From positions 1-24,109 of the forward strand of contig DFKZ01000012.1 in NCBI GenBank assembly GCA_002373975.1: 24,109 nt of DNA. Reading direction: 5' to 3'. The stretch comes from Lachnospiraceae bacterium UBA3632. Lineage in GTDB: Bacteria > Bacillota > Clostridia > Lachnospirales > Lachnospiraceae. Shown here one piece after another: positions 13,949 through 22,279 of the stretch. The stretch's first letter is position 1. Each line of letters starts with the position of its first letter. The notes below the pieces were generated by a model that searched no databases, was not told the DNA's origin, and was given only the letters and a program-made list of their open reading frames with translations. Both the position numbers and the translations under genes were made by a program.

Positions 13949-16135
13949 TTACTGCTCGCAGATAAGAGCCACTACACTTCTTGCCTTGCAGACAAAGGTT
14001 TCTCCGATGGTAGTGCCGTCCTTCATCGGCTTGTTGCTGCTGTCAAGGCAAACTTTCCATATATGCCCCTCCGGAAGGTGGGGCATTTCTATTGTCAGAT
14101 CTTCCCAGTAAGAGTTAACAGCCACATAGATCACGTCATCGGTGCCGTCAGCAGTCTTTCCGGCAAACATTACTCCGAGATATCTGTCGTAATTCTGGAA
14201 CTGATCCTGCCAGGGGTGTACGCCGTGGAAGGATGCACCGGGGAAGCCGTAGCCGCACTGGCCAAGGTGCTCTCTGAGTACCGGATGGGCCTTGCGGAGA
14301 GCGATGGCCTTTTTGGCAAAGTTGAATACATCTTTATTCTTTTTAAGGCGGGTCCAGTCGAGCCAGGATATCTCATTATCCTGACAGTAGGGATTGTTGT
14401 TTCCGAACTGCGTGTTTCCGAATTCATCCCCCGCCAGGAACATGGGAGTTCCGCGGCTTAGCATCAGCACAGCAAAGGCATTTTTCATCATCTGTTTTCT
14501 GAGTGCGATGACTGCGGGATCGTCGGTTTCACCCTCAACGCCGCAGTTCCAGCTGTTGTTGTCGTTGGAGCCGTCGGTGTTGTTCCATCCGTTTGCCTCG
14601 TTGTGCTTTTCGTTGTATGCCCAGAGGTCGTAAAGCGTGAAGCCGTCGTGACATGTTATGAAGTTGATGGATGAGTTCCAGGGATTACCCTTGTAAATAT
14701 CGGGAGATCCGATGATGCGCTGCGCTGCGCCGAATATTGAGCCCTCATCCCCCTTTAAGAATCTGCGCATATCATCACGGTATTTTCCGTTCCATTCAGC
14801 CCATCTGTCGTTCCAGGTGGCAAAGGTACCGACCTGATAAAGCCCGCCTGCATCCCATGCTTCCGCTATCAGCTTTACATTCCCCAGAATGGGGTCGTAA
14901 GCAAGGGACTGCATAAGAGGGGGATTGGCCATGGGCGAACCGTCATCGGCCCTGCCCATGATGGAGGCAAGATCGAATCTGAATCCGTCAACACGGTAAG
15001 TGATGACCCAGTAGCGCAGGCACTCGAGAATAAGCTGCTGCACAACGGGATTGCTGCAGTTCATGGTGTTTCCGCAGCCGCTGAAATTGTAATAAAAGCC
15101 CTCGGGAGTGAGCATGTAATATAGCTGATTGTCAAAGCCCTTGAATGATATCACCGGGCCGTGCTCATTACCTTCCGAAGTGTGGTTAAACACAACATCA
15201 AGAATAACTTCGATACCGTTATTGTTTAGCTCACTGACAAGCTGCTTAAGCTCGTTACCCTCGCGGTTATACTCCACATGAGCGGCGTAGCTTGTGTTGG
15301 GTGCAAAGAAGCTTGTGGTGGAGTAGCCCCAGTAATTACACAGCTGACGGCCATTATATTCACGCTTATCCAGAGTTTCGTCAAATTCAAAGACGGGCAT
15401 CAGCTCCACCGCATTGATGCCAAGTTCCTTAAGATATGGGAGCTTTTCCAGGATACCGTCAAATGTGCCGGGGAATTCAACGCCGGAGGATTTATCCTTG
15501 GTAAAGCCGCGCACATGCATTTCGTAGATGATAAGGTCCGACATGGGGAGGCAGGGATCCGCAAAGTCCTTCCAGTCAAAGTCGTCCTTTACCACTCTGG
15601 CACGGTACAGATCTCCCACAGGGCCCTTTTCACCCCACACGCTCTGGCCCACGACGGCCTTGGCATAGGGATCGAGCAGGGGCTTTGTCTTGTCGAAGAT
15701 AAGGCCTTTTGAAGGATCGTAGGGTCCGTCAACATGATAGGCATACTCAAAGTCGTAAATATTCAGTCCGAACACGATCATCGAAAACACATTTCCGATC
15801 CTGTAATGAGGCGGAAAAGGAATGACAGCAAAGGGTTTATCCTCCGATTCGCCGCGGGGATAGAGCAGCAGCTCCACAGCGGTTCCGCCTGTGGTATGAA
15901 CCGTGAAATTAACACCGCCCGGGATAGCGGTCGCACCGTTGATATCATAAAAGCCCGGTCTGATATCATAGCCGTCCACCTGATCAAAGGGAACCAGATG
16001 GTACTTCTGATATGTGGCAGGCATATTGTTGGAAGGATGATCCGGATAGGTTTTACGCACGGAACGGTGAGTATAGCCTTTCCTGGGTGTCGGCTTGGGA
16101 ATCGGACGTTTTTTATTGGTTGAATCTTCTGCCAT
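13949..16135 (-). CDS. glgX: Glycogen debranching enzyme, GlgX/isoamylase type (GH13)
   Basis: The 728-residue protein starts with a basic Pro-rich segment (about 1-45), then a CBM48-like domain (about 55-180, starting PGFYDINGATAIPGG), then a GH13 barrel. Catalytic residues are in place: Asp388 (VDGFRFDLAS, nucleophile), Glu425 (IAEAWDAGG, acid/base) and Asp497 (TCHDGFTLYDL). LAGDEFGNTQFGNNN is the typical late motif of this branch. It cleaves alpha-1,6 branches of glycogen or limit dextrins in the cytoplasm. The start has AAGGAG on the minus strand (16145-16150). About 40 N-terminal residues, Lys/Arg/Pro-rich, precede the usual domain. The symbol reflects family type; an isoamylase/TreX label would be equally fair. 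Confidence 0.9.
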   Translation of the reverse strand: MAEDSTNKKRPIPKPTPRKGYTHRSVRKTYPDHPSNNMPATYQKYHLVPFDQVDGYDIRPGFYDINGATAIPGGVNFTVHTTGGTAVELLLYPRGESEDKPFAVIPFPPHYRIGNVFSMIVFGLNIYDFEYAYHVDGPYDPSKGLIFDKTKPLLDPYAKAVVGQSVWGEKGPVGDLYRARVVKDDFDWKDFADPCLPMSDLIIYEMHVRGFTKDKSSGVEFPGTFDGILEKLPYLKELGINAVELMPVFEFDETLDKREYNGRQLCNYWGYSTTSFFAPNTSYAAHVEYNREGNELKQLVSELNNNGIEVILDVVFNHTSEGNEHGPVISFKGFDNQLYYMLTPEGFYYNFSGCGNTMNCSNPVVQQLILECLRYWVITYRVDGFRFDLASIMGRADDGSPMANPPLMQSLAYDPILGNVKLIAEAWDAGGLYQVGTFATWNDRWAEWNGKYRDDMRRFLKGDEGSIFGAAQRIIGSPDIYKGNPWNSSINFITCHDGFTLYDLWAYNEKHNEANGWNNTDGSNDNNSWNCGVEGETDDPAVIALRKQMMKNAFAVLMLSRGTPMFLAGDEFGNTQFGNNNPYCQDNEISWLDWTRLKKNKDVFNFAKKAIALRKAHPVLREHLGQCGYGFPGASFHGVHPWQDQFQNYDRYLGVMFAGKTADGTDDVIYVAVNSYWEDLTIEMPHLPEGHIWKVCLDSSNKPMKDGTTIGETFVCKARSVVALICEQ

Positions 16136-16173
16136 AGTGCAATTCTCCTTATGTTCGGACTGTCAGACTATTA

Positions 16174-16202
16174 ACAATACAATCATATCACTTTTCTGAC
16201 AA
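16174..16202 (-). promoter_or_regulatory. Candidate promoter for glgX
   Basis: On the minus strand TTGTCA (16197-16202) and TATTGT (16174-16179) are separated by 17 bases, leaving about 30 bases to the start codon. Confidence 0.5.
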
Positions 16203-16304
16203 TTTTTCCCGACAAAGCATTAAAGTATCTCAAAAAATGCTCGAAAATGGCTCTATGGGCTTTAAAAACTGGAAATAATCCCACGATTGTGATACGATAT
16301 ATTG

Positions 16305-16333
16305 TTGACAGATAAAGGAGAGTATCCGATTAT
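16305..16333 (+). promoter_or_regulatory. Candidate promoter for the pyrophosphatase gene
   Basis: Consensus TTGACA (16305-16310) and GATTAT (16328-16333) are separated by 17 bases. The leader of about 80 bases contains a possible 6-codon ORF starting at ATG 16350 but no ribosome site that fits it. The rest of the 16203-16304 stretch between the divergent promoters shows nothing I can name. Confidence 0.5.
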
Positions 16334-16418
16334 TCAGGTAATAAGAACTATGACGTTGAATACCGTCTAAAGGTCATCCACAGCGTAAACGGTTGAGAAT
16401 AATAAGGAGTAGCCCAGC

Positions 16419-18059
16419 ATGACGAGACAGCGACCGATCTTCATCACCGGACATAAAAACCCCGATACCGATTCAGTATGTGCAGCCATTTCCTATGCCC
16501 ATTTAAAGAGCAGGATCGAGGGAGATCACTTTATTGCATGCCGTATCGGAAGACTGAACGAAGAGACTCAGTTTGTCCTATCTTATTTCGATGTGGATGA
16601 ACCTCCCCTTATCAAAGATGTGCGGGCACGCCTGAGAGACATTGAGATAAGGCAGGTGGATGCCGCCAAAACGGGCGATTCGATAAAGAGTGTCGGAACC
16701 AGGATGCATGATTCCAACGTGACTACTCTGTGCGTAACAGATGATAAAGATCTACTGGGGATCATCACCATGAGTGATATCGTGGCCACCTACATGCAGA
16801 TAAGAGATCCGCAGTTCCTTTCCAAATCGGAAGCTTACATGGGAAGCGTGGTGGAAGCTCTTGACGGAGAGCTGATACTGGGCGATGCATCCGAGAGGAT
16901 AACCAGCGGAAAGATAGTGATATCCACATCGGCACAGGATCCCGATCTTAATCTTGAATCCGGGGATATAGTGCTTATATGTGAATGTGATGAACTGCCG
17001 GAGCATATAACGGAAAGCGGTGTAAGCTGCATAATCGTGTGTGGCTGCGAAAAGGCACCCGAAGCGGTGATAAAGCAGGCAAGAGAGAAAGGCTTTAAGC
17101 TGATCATCACACCTCATGAAATGTTTATCGCTGCCAACCTTATAAGCCAGAGCATTCCCGTAGGCCATGTGATGGACAGAGACATACCCACAGCTTTTCA
17201 TCTGGATGATTTTGTGGTAGATGTAAGAGAAGCCATTAGGACAGAGAGATATAAATACTTCCCTGTGCTGGATAGGTTCGACAGATACATCGGAATGATA
17301 AGCCACAGAAACCTGCTGGGCGCCGCCAAAAAACAGCTCATACTGGTGGATCACAACGAGAGAAGCCAGGCGATCAACGGCCTCGAAGAGGCTGAAATAC
17401 TTGAAATAATCGATCATCACCGGCTTGGATCCATAGAGACCTCGGGCCCGATCTTTTGCAGAAATCAGCCTCTGGGTTCCACATGCACGATAATCTATCG
17501 CATGTACCTTGAAAATGGCATCGAGATAGACAAAACCACCGCAGGGCTAATGGTGGCGGCGATCCTGTCCGATACACTGATACTCACATCACCCACCACC
17601 ACCGAGGTGGACAGGGAGGCGGTGCTTGCGCTTTCAAAGATCGCAGGTATCGATTATGAAAATTTCGGAAAAGAGATGTTCCGTGCAGGAGCAAAGCTGA
17701 ATGACAAATCGGCTGATGAGATAATACACCTTGATTATAAGGTGTTTACAGTAGATGAGCAGACAATAGGCATCGGTCAGGTAAACTCCATGAGCGATGA
17801 CGAGCTGGATGCAATAAAAGAGGAGGTTCTTCCCGAACTTGATGTTACCAGAAACAAGGAAAACCTGGATATGCTTTTCCTTATGCTCACCAACATAACG
17901 GAAAGATCCTCCGATGTGATATTTGCGGGACCGAAAGCACTTCAGACCCTGAAAAATGCCTTCGGTCAGGACGCAAAGGATAATGTTGTAACGCTTCCCG
18001 GCGTGGTATCACGCAAGAAGCAGTTTCTGCTTACGCTGGTTGAGACGCTGCAGACTTAA
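16419..18059 (+). CDS. ppaC: Family II Mn-dependent inorganic pyrophosphatase with CBS and DRTGG domains
   Basis: The DHH domain is split by a regulatory insert. It starts with GHKNPDTDS (His12, Asp16, Asp18, metal ligands), continues after the insert with LVDHNE (Asp311-His312) and IIDHHR (Asp332-His333-His334), and ends in a DHHA2 domain with SRKKQ (531-535) for substrate binding. The insert holds CBS 1 (about 75-126), a DRTGG domain (about 140-240) and CBS 2 (about 246-301). It hydrolyses pyrophosphate to phosphate. In characterised CBS-containing relatives adenine nucleotides, including diadenosine polyphosphates, tune activity; that regulation is inferred here. At 546 residues the length is as expected. 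AAGGAG lies upstream of ATG 16419. Confidence 0.93.
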   Translation: MTRQRPIFITGHKNPDTDSVCAAISYAHLKSRIEGDHFIACRIGRLNEETQFVLSYFDVDEPPLIKDVRARLRDIEIRQVDAAKTGDSIKSVGTRMHDSNVTTLCVTDDKDLLGIITMSDIVATYMQIRDPQFLSKSEAYMGSVVEALDGELILGDASERITSGKIVISTSAQDPDLNLESGDIVLICECDELPEHITESGVSCIIVCGCEKAPEAVIKQAREKGFKLIITPHEMFIAANLISQSIPVGHVMDRDIPTAFHLDDFVVDVREAIRTERYKYFPVLDRFDRYIGMISHRNLLGAAKKQLILVDHNERSQAINGLEEAEILEIIDHHRLGSIETSGPIFCRNQPLGSTCTIIYRMYLENGIEIDKTTAGLMVAAILSDTLILTSPTTTEVDREAVLALSKIAGIDYENFGKEMFRAGAKLNDKSADEIIHLDYKVFTVDEQTIGIGQVNSMSDDELDAIKEEVLPELDVTRNKENLDMLFLMLTNITERSSDVIFAGPKALQTLKNAFGQDAKDNVVTLPGVVSRKKQFLLTLVETLQT

Positions 18060-18062
18060 AAA

Positions 18063-18125
18063 GATACAGATGGGCCCTGCGGGGGGATCAGCAATACTAA
18101 GATGTTTGCAGAGACCCATCGTATC
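18063..18125. other. Long-range inverted repeat between convergent genes
   Basis: GATAC-a-GATGGG (18063-18074) can pair with CCCATC-GTATC (18115-18125), an 11-base stem with one bulge around a 40-base loop. It lies between the ends of ppaC and the GH9 gene and could end transcription from either side, but it lacks a T run and the loop is large. Confidence 0.25.
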
Positions 18126-18129
18126 AAGC

Positions 18130-20661
18130 TTAGAGTAGATTCTGCACGGCAAGTACCAGAAACATATAGTTCGATGATCCGCCGCCCAGCACGTATTCCG
18201 TTTGCTGCCACAGGAAAGGAAATTCCAGCAGCTCGGGAAAATCGGGACGTATAAGGGCGGTTCCCGATATTACACCGCCGGGAACGTATGACCAGTCGGC
18301 CCGGTTTATACCGTAAGCGGTAGTGGCAGACCTGGTGCCCACACCGGATGCAAAGGAAGCGGTATTGCTTCCCGGATGGCATCCGAGAATAAAGTTAAGA
18401 GCGCTTTCAAGAGGTTCCCTGCCAAATTTGTCAGGGAATCTTTTATGCAGATAATAATATTGTCTGGCCATGCCCTGGATGCCCCAGCCTGCGCCCCAGA
18501 TATAAGGGTGATAGGGGATCCCGTAAGGGTTTTCCTTGCATTCTTCGCGGAACCTTTCGGCTGCGGCGGGAAGGGCGGCATTTACAGCATCCGTAAAGTC
18601 TTTATCATCTATAAGATCTATGATCCTGGCAACTATCCAGCCAACCTCATAAAAATGCTCGGAAACATAAGCGGTTTCGCTTAAAATATAATCCCTGTAT
18701 TCGGACTGCCTGGTGGTGATATACAGCTCGGCCGCTGCATGAAAATGAGCCATGCGCAGCCATTTATTATCACCCTGATCGGTATAATTCTTTGCACATT
18801 CATCATATACTTCTTTGGCTGTTTTAATGCAGTCCTCCGAAAGAGAATCGTTATAACCTTTCATGGCCCTTGCGGAGCCTGCAAGCTGGGCCACGGTGAA
18901 GTACTCTCTGAAAGGGTTTTCCTCGGTAAATACCCATCTGTCGTCGTCGCTTGCAATGCCATCCGTCATATTTGCGGGATCCCCCAGCAGCACATACTGC
19001 CTTAACCTACTGCAGATGATACCTCTGTAGAGCCTTCCGAGTGCATGGTATCCGCCGAGCACGCTTAGAAGGCCATGCTCAATCTGCTGGAGAATATCAT
19101 TCTTTCCGTCGGGCTGATGTATCTCGACAATCTGCTTATCCTGATCGATGGTGGTGGCATCATAATCTACGTTAAATTCCTCAAAGGCAAGGGAAAGGAT
19201 ATATGATTCACCCGCCTGGGATTCGATACGAAGGTCAAAATCACCCGCATCATGCCAGCCGCCCTTATTAAGCCCGGGAACCGCATCACCGGGTTTGTAG
19301 TTCGTGAGAGTGGAAGACCCCTGAGCATATCCGTCAAAGTGATTAAAGCCTGTCTTTGCCATTCTGGCATCATCCCTGTGGCAGAGCCCGTGCCATACGC
19401 GGTATTTCTCATTCACGCGCATGTGGCACATCTGAACGGGCAGGAAATATTCAAGCACAGGCTGCCATACGCCGCGGTCGTAAATATCTTCCGCAATGCG
19501 GAACAGATCCGAACGGGAATCGCCGTATGTTACGTAGTACAGACCTTCTTCTTTCACATCCGTAAACTCTGCCTTGAGATAAAAATATCTGAGGAAGTTT
19601 CCCCATTTGGAGGGCGTGAGAGTACGCACAGCTTCCTCACCGTCCGGGGTGAGTCTGTAAAGAGTGCACGTATATAATGCAGATCCGCTCTCACGCGCAT
19701 CGAGCTCGATCACGGCATATTTATTCTGTCCGGGATGGAAGCCTACCTGCGATACCTGCACTACGGGCTTGTAACGCCACTCGGGAACCGAATGGGGGCT
19801 GATCTTCCAGGTTAATACCTGCCCGGTCTTGCCGGTGGGGATCTCACTGCTTATAACAAACCAGCCGTTGTTGTGATTAAGCCTGCCATCATAGAGCTTG
19901 AGGTCGGTATCGGAGTTAAGGCATTCTATTTTAAGCCTTTTATACGGATCATCGGGGCAGAGAGTAAAGGTGCGCCCGGAAGCGTATTCAAGGGCAATCA
20001 TATCATCAGCGATGATGGGGTTATATTCATGGGGTACGTTACGGTCGGAATAATAAGCATCCCCCTTTTCAGGAATGCCTGCAAGGCGCTCCCTTACTGC
20101 GGGATATTTCCCTTCATTAAGGGGCTTTGCATTGTGCCCGGAGTGAAGGAAATTGGAGTGCTGAATCTTAACCGGTCCGTTAGCCTGGCGCGGGAATATG
20201 CCCTGCTTATCATCCATTATCCAGGGCTTTCCAAAAAGCTCACCGGGGAAGAGCTCCATATTAAAGCATGCCTTGCCGTCAAACTCCACGGGGATGGGAT
20301 CTTTCAGATCAACCGTAACGAACACGGAAGAATCCTCGCCTCTGACAGATACCTCGTATTTGAGGTCAAGGTCGGGATATATCATGGGATTCATGCCGGT
20401 AAGATTACCCTCATCATTGGGATATTCGAGGGAAACCTTTATAGTGTTTGACGCTTCATCCACCTGCCTGTCTGTCTGCTTGGGAACGGGCTGCCACTGG
20501 CCCGGAGTCTGCTCAAAACGCAGGTCGCCGTTGGTGGCGATCCTTTTATCATGCATGATGATACTTACGCCGGACTGGTGCCCTGCGGGATAAATATCAT
20601 CAAATACCATCACATTAATGCCGTCTTTTCTGAAATAACCTTTTGCGGTATCAAGTCTCAT
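18130..20661 (-). CDS. Intracellular GH9 glycoside hydrolase (cellulase family) with N-terminal beta domain
   Basis: Residues about 1-300 are an unrecognised beta-rich region. Residues about 304-390 are the Ig-like domain that precedes GH9 catalytic domains (VVQVSQVGFHPGQNKYAV). The rest is the helical barrel with GGWHDAGDFDLRI (Asp471 and Asp474; Asp474 fits the catalytic base) and, near the C-terminus, QQTEYVLGGG (Glu822, general acid). HPGSNTASFASGVGTRS holds the late family loop. GH9 enzymes cleave beta-1,4-glucans by inversion. At 843 residues it has no signal peptide or cellulose-binding module, so it likely degrades imported cello-oligosaccharides or mixed-linkage fragments in the cytoplasm. 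GGAGAA (minus strand, 20668-20673) sets the start. Confidence 0.88.
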   Translation of the reverse strand: MRLDTAKGYFRKDGINVMVFDDIYPAGHQSGVSIIMHDKRIATNGDLRFEQTPGQWQPVPKQTDRQVDEASNTIKVSLEYPNDEGNLTGMNPMIYPDLDLKYEVSVRGEDSSVFVTVDLKDPIPVEFDGKACFNMELFPGELFGKPWIMDDKQGIFPRQANGPVKIQHSNFLHSGHNAKPLNEGKYPAVRERLAGIPEKGDAYYSDRNVPHEYNPIIADDMIALEYASGRTFTLCPDDPYKRLKIECLNSDTDLKLYDGRLNHNNGWFVISSEIPTGKTGQVLTWKISPHSVPEWRYKPVVQVSQVGFHPGQNKYAVIELDARESGSALYTCTLYRLTPDGEEAVRTLTPSKWGNFLRYFYLKAEFTDVKEEGLYYVTYGDSRSDLFRIAEDIYDRGVWQPVLEYFLPVQMCHMRVNEKYRVWHGLCHRDDARMAKTGFNHFDGYAQGSSTLTNYKPGDAVPGLNKGGWHDAGDFDLRIESQAGESYILSLAFEEFNVDYDATTIDQDKQIVEIHQPDGKNDILQQIEHGLLSVLGGYHALGRLYRGIICSRLRQYVLLGDPANMTDGIASDDDRWVFTEENPFREYFTVAQLAGSARAMKGYNDSLSEDCIKTAKEVYDECAKNYTDQGDNKWLRMAHFHAAAELYITTRQSEYRDYILSETAYVSEHFYEVGWIVARIIDLIDDKDFTDAVNAALPAAAERFREECKENPYGIPYHPYIWGAGWGIQGMARQYYYLHKRFPDKFGREPLESALNFILGCHPGSNTASFASGVGTRSATTAYGINRADWSYVPGGVISGTALIRPDFPELLEFPFLWQQTEYVLGGGSSNYMFLVLAVQNLL

Positions 20662-20729
20662 AAATTATTCTCCGTGAATAAGTAATGTGTGCTTCCGTAT
20701 CGTATACTTCAGTATTTCTTATTTTGACT

Positions 20730-20738
20730 ATAATATCA
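20730..20738 (-). promoter_or_regulatory. Candidate extended -10 for the GH9 gene
   Basis: The minus strand reads TGATATTAT, an extended -10 form, about 57 bases before the ribosome site of the GH9 gene. No convincing -35 is seen. Confidence 0.35.
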
Positions 20739-20847
20739 TAATTCCGCCACCGCAAACATTCTAATCATTTTTTGATATGAATGTGTTCAAATTTATAAGC
20801 AGTGTATCCGGAGCTGTTACAAGGCTATAGCCGGGAATATGTATTTA

Positions 20848-20876
20848 TTGATAAACTACTTCTATAGTGGTATAAT
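20848..20876 (+). promoter_or_regulatory. Strong promoter in front of the truncated DUF3990-type gene
   Basis: TTGATA (20848-20853), a 17-base spacer and TATAAT (20871-20876) with an extended TGG in front. The predicted start is near 20883, only a few bases into the surviving reading frame. Confidence 0.65.
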
Positions 20877-20878
20877 AG

Positions 20879-21184
20879 CATTCTTATTTTTCATATGTCA
20901 GAGCCTTTTTATCAAATACCATTTCGCTTCAACAATTATCTCAGGCCATGAAACTTGGAAATCTTGGGATGCAGATATTTATACAGAGTGAAAAAGCTTT
21001 TGAACGGATACGCTTTGTGGAAGCTGATGAGGTACCGGGAGATGAATACTATTCAAAAAGAATGAAGAGAGATTACAAAGCCAGAGAAGATTATTATAGA
21101 TTACTTGAAGAAAGTGTTTCAGAAGGTATATTTGCCAGAGATATTGTCGGAAAGGAAATGACTGCAGATGAGCTACGCATATAA
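20879..21184 (+). pseudogene. C-terminal remnant of a DUF3990-type protein
   Basis: The frame is open from 20879 (after TAG 20876-20878) to the TAA at 21182-21184. Its conceptual product, beginning YVRAFLSNTISLQQLSQAM and continuing to EVPGDEYYSKRMKRDYKARE and GIFARDIV, resembles the C-terminal end of DUF3990-type proteins, which I recall as linked to the ADP-ribosyltransferase-like fold. About the first 100 residues are missing and the promoter stands right at the break. ATG 20948 could start a 78-residue piece but has no clear ribosome site. The next gene overlaps its end by 17 bases, as expected for a coupled pair. The family call is moderate. Confidence 0.6.
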
Positions 21185-21806
21185 TGAAATGTATTTATCT
21201 GATGCCATGATGAATCTTGGGGAAATGACAGAATACGCACATGACGCATGCGGTGTTGATCCGGATAGAGCACTTAGGTATTTTATAATAAGCGGTTACG
21301 CTGAAAGATTTGAAGTGGGTGATCCGGCAGTTGTTTCAGGAACATCAGGAACAGAATTGTATATATATTCGGCAGAAAAATGTTGTGCCGGTCTGAGTGT
21401 TTGGCCCAACCCAATAGTCAAATACGAGACAGAAGAATACTATTGGTTGGGATACATACTGGCTTTATTTCAATGGAAAACCGGTTATTCTTTTGGATCT
21501 ATTCTTTCAAAAGTTAAGGCGAAAGATATTCTCAGATTATATCCCTCATTACACACTGTGGCAGAAGATAACGCTGTGGATGTAATCCTCAGAATCTACA
21601 GGGAAACTTCACAACTAAGCAGGATACAAGAGTACAGAAAACGCCTCGGAATGACTCAGGCTCAATTAGCTAAAGCCTCAGGAGTAAATATCAGAACTTT
21701 ACAACAATATGAGGCAGGAACAAAAAGCGTTAAAAAGGCGGCAGCCGAAACAGTTTTTTCTTTAGCGGCTGCATTGGAATGTCAACCTGAAGAATTGGTT
21801 GTTTGA
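21168..21806 (+). CDS. HTH (XRE) protein, likely partner/antitoxin of the DUF3990-type gene
   Basis: The 212-residue protein has an unrecognised N-terminal domain (1-150) and a classic XRE helix-turn-helix at 153-212 (MTQAQLAKASGVNIRTLQQY). Aromatic-rich motifs such as EEYYWLGYILALFQWKTGYSF suggest a compact helical partner-binding domain. It starts inside the 3' end of the truncated upstream gene (17-base overlap) with AAAGGA at 21151-21156, so the two were translated together. This layout, with a toxin-like protein followed by a DNA-binding partner, fits a toxin-antitoxin pair whose antitoxin would repress the promoter at 20848-20876. No inverted-repeat operator stands out there. With the upstream gene truncated it may survive as a solitary regulator. 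Confidence 0.65.
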   Translation: MSYAYNEMYLSDAMMNLGEMTEYAHDACGVDPDRALRYFIISGYAERFEVGDPAVVSGTSGTELYIYSAEKCCAGLSVWPNPIVKYETEEYYWLGYILALFQWKTGYSFGSILSKVKAKDILRLYPSLHTVAEDNAVDVILRIYRETSQLSRIQEYRKRLGMTQAQLAKASGVNIRTLQQYEAGTKSVKKAAAETVFSLAAALECQPEELVV

Positions 21807-21825
21807 CATTATACAATCAATTGGG

Positions 21826-21854
21826 TTGACCCGTGTAACGTTACGGGTTATAAT
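21826..21854 (+). promoter_or_regulatory. higBA promoter with operator palindrome
   Basis: TTGACC (21826-21831) and TATAAT (21849-21854) are spaced by 17 bases. The spacer holds the near-palindrome ACCCGTGTAACGTTACGGGT (21829-21848) centred on a perfect TAACGTTA, well placed for HigA autorepression. The -10 box directly touches the ATG at 21855, so transcripts should start near 21861 and cannot encode a protein from that ATG. Confidence 0.75.
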
Positions 21855-21893
21855 ATGATTAAATCATTCGCACACAAAGGATTAAAAGAATTT
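21855..21893 (+). pseudogene. higB: 13-codon remnant of the HigB toxin
   Basis: The codons read MIKSFAHKGLKEF, matching the very start of HigB-type (RelE-superfamily) mRNA-cleaving toxins, which typically open MIKSFxHKGLxxxF and run to about 90 residues. Here the sequence passes straight, in frame, into the HigA start codon; the toxin body with its catalytic residues is gone. Confidence 0.7.
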
Positions 21894-22193
21894 ATGGATA
21901 GAAAACCAACTCACCCGGGTGCAGTATTCTTAGAGGATATAATGAAACCGTTGAATCTGACGGTAACAGAAGCAGCGCACATGCTCGGTGTGAGTAGGAA
22001 GGCTTTGTCAGAATTTGTGAATGAAAAGGCTTCGTTAAGTCCTGAAATGGCATTGAGGATCAGCAAGGCGACTAATACATCTGTAGAGAGCTGGATGAAT
22101 ATGCAACAGAAGCTAACACTATGGTATGCATATCAACATGAACCGACAAATGTCATTCCGTTTCCACTTGATGCCGTCAAAAAGCGCATGTGA
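21894..22193 (+). CDS. higA: HigA-type antitoxin
   Basis: The 99-residue protein starts MDRKPTHPGAVFLEDIM, the standard HigA opening (THPG-x-x-L-x-x), followed by an XRE helix-turn-helix (TVTEAAHMLGVSRKALSEFV) and the family's ESWMNMQ-K-TLW stretch. Antitoxins of this type bind HigB and repress their own operon. ATG 21894 is chosen because HigA homology begins there and because the longer start at 21855 lies upstream of the predicted transcription start. The ribosome site is only moderate (AAAGGA, 21876-21881). With the toxin deleted it is a solitary antitoxin that could still repress its own promoter or neutralise HigB toxins elsewhere. Confidence 0.85.
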   Translation: MDRKPTHPGAVFLEDIMKPLNLTVTEAAHMLGVSRKALSEFVNEKASLSPEMALRISKATNTSVESWMNMQQKLTLWYAYQHEPTNVIPFPLDAVKKRM

Positions 22194-22279
22194 ATAAAGA
22201 TATAAAAAACTTGTAAAAAGGCACCCAAGTATGTATAATATTTTAGTGGTTAGCATAGACTAACGAACAATGAAAAAAG

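Noticed and set aside
16752..17420. Minus-strand ORF of 222 codons inside ppaC
   Set aside because: It is antisense to a gene with all catalytic motifs intact; Cys/His/Tyr-rich composition is typical of an antisense shadow.
21803..21825. TTGACA overlapping the stop codon of the HTH gene as the higBA -35
   Set aside because: No -10 box lies at 16-18 bases; the TTGACC at 21826 with a 17-base spacer to TATAAT is clearly better.
21855..22193. A single 112-residue HTH protein starting at ATG 21855
   Set aside because: The ATG touches the -10 box, so it should lie upstream of the transcript start, and the first 13 residues belong to HigB rather than HigA.
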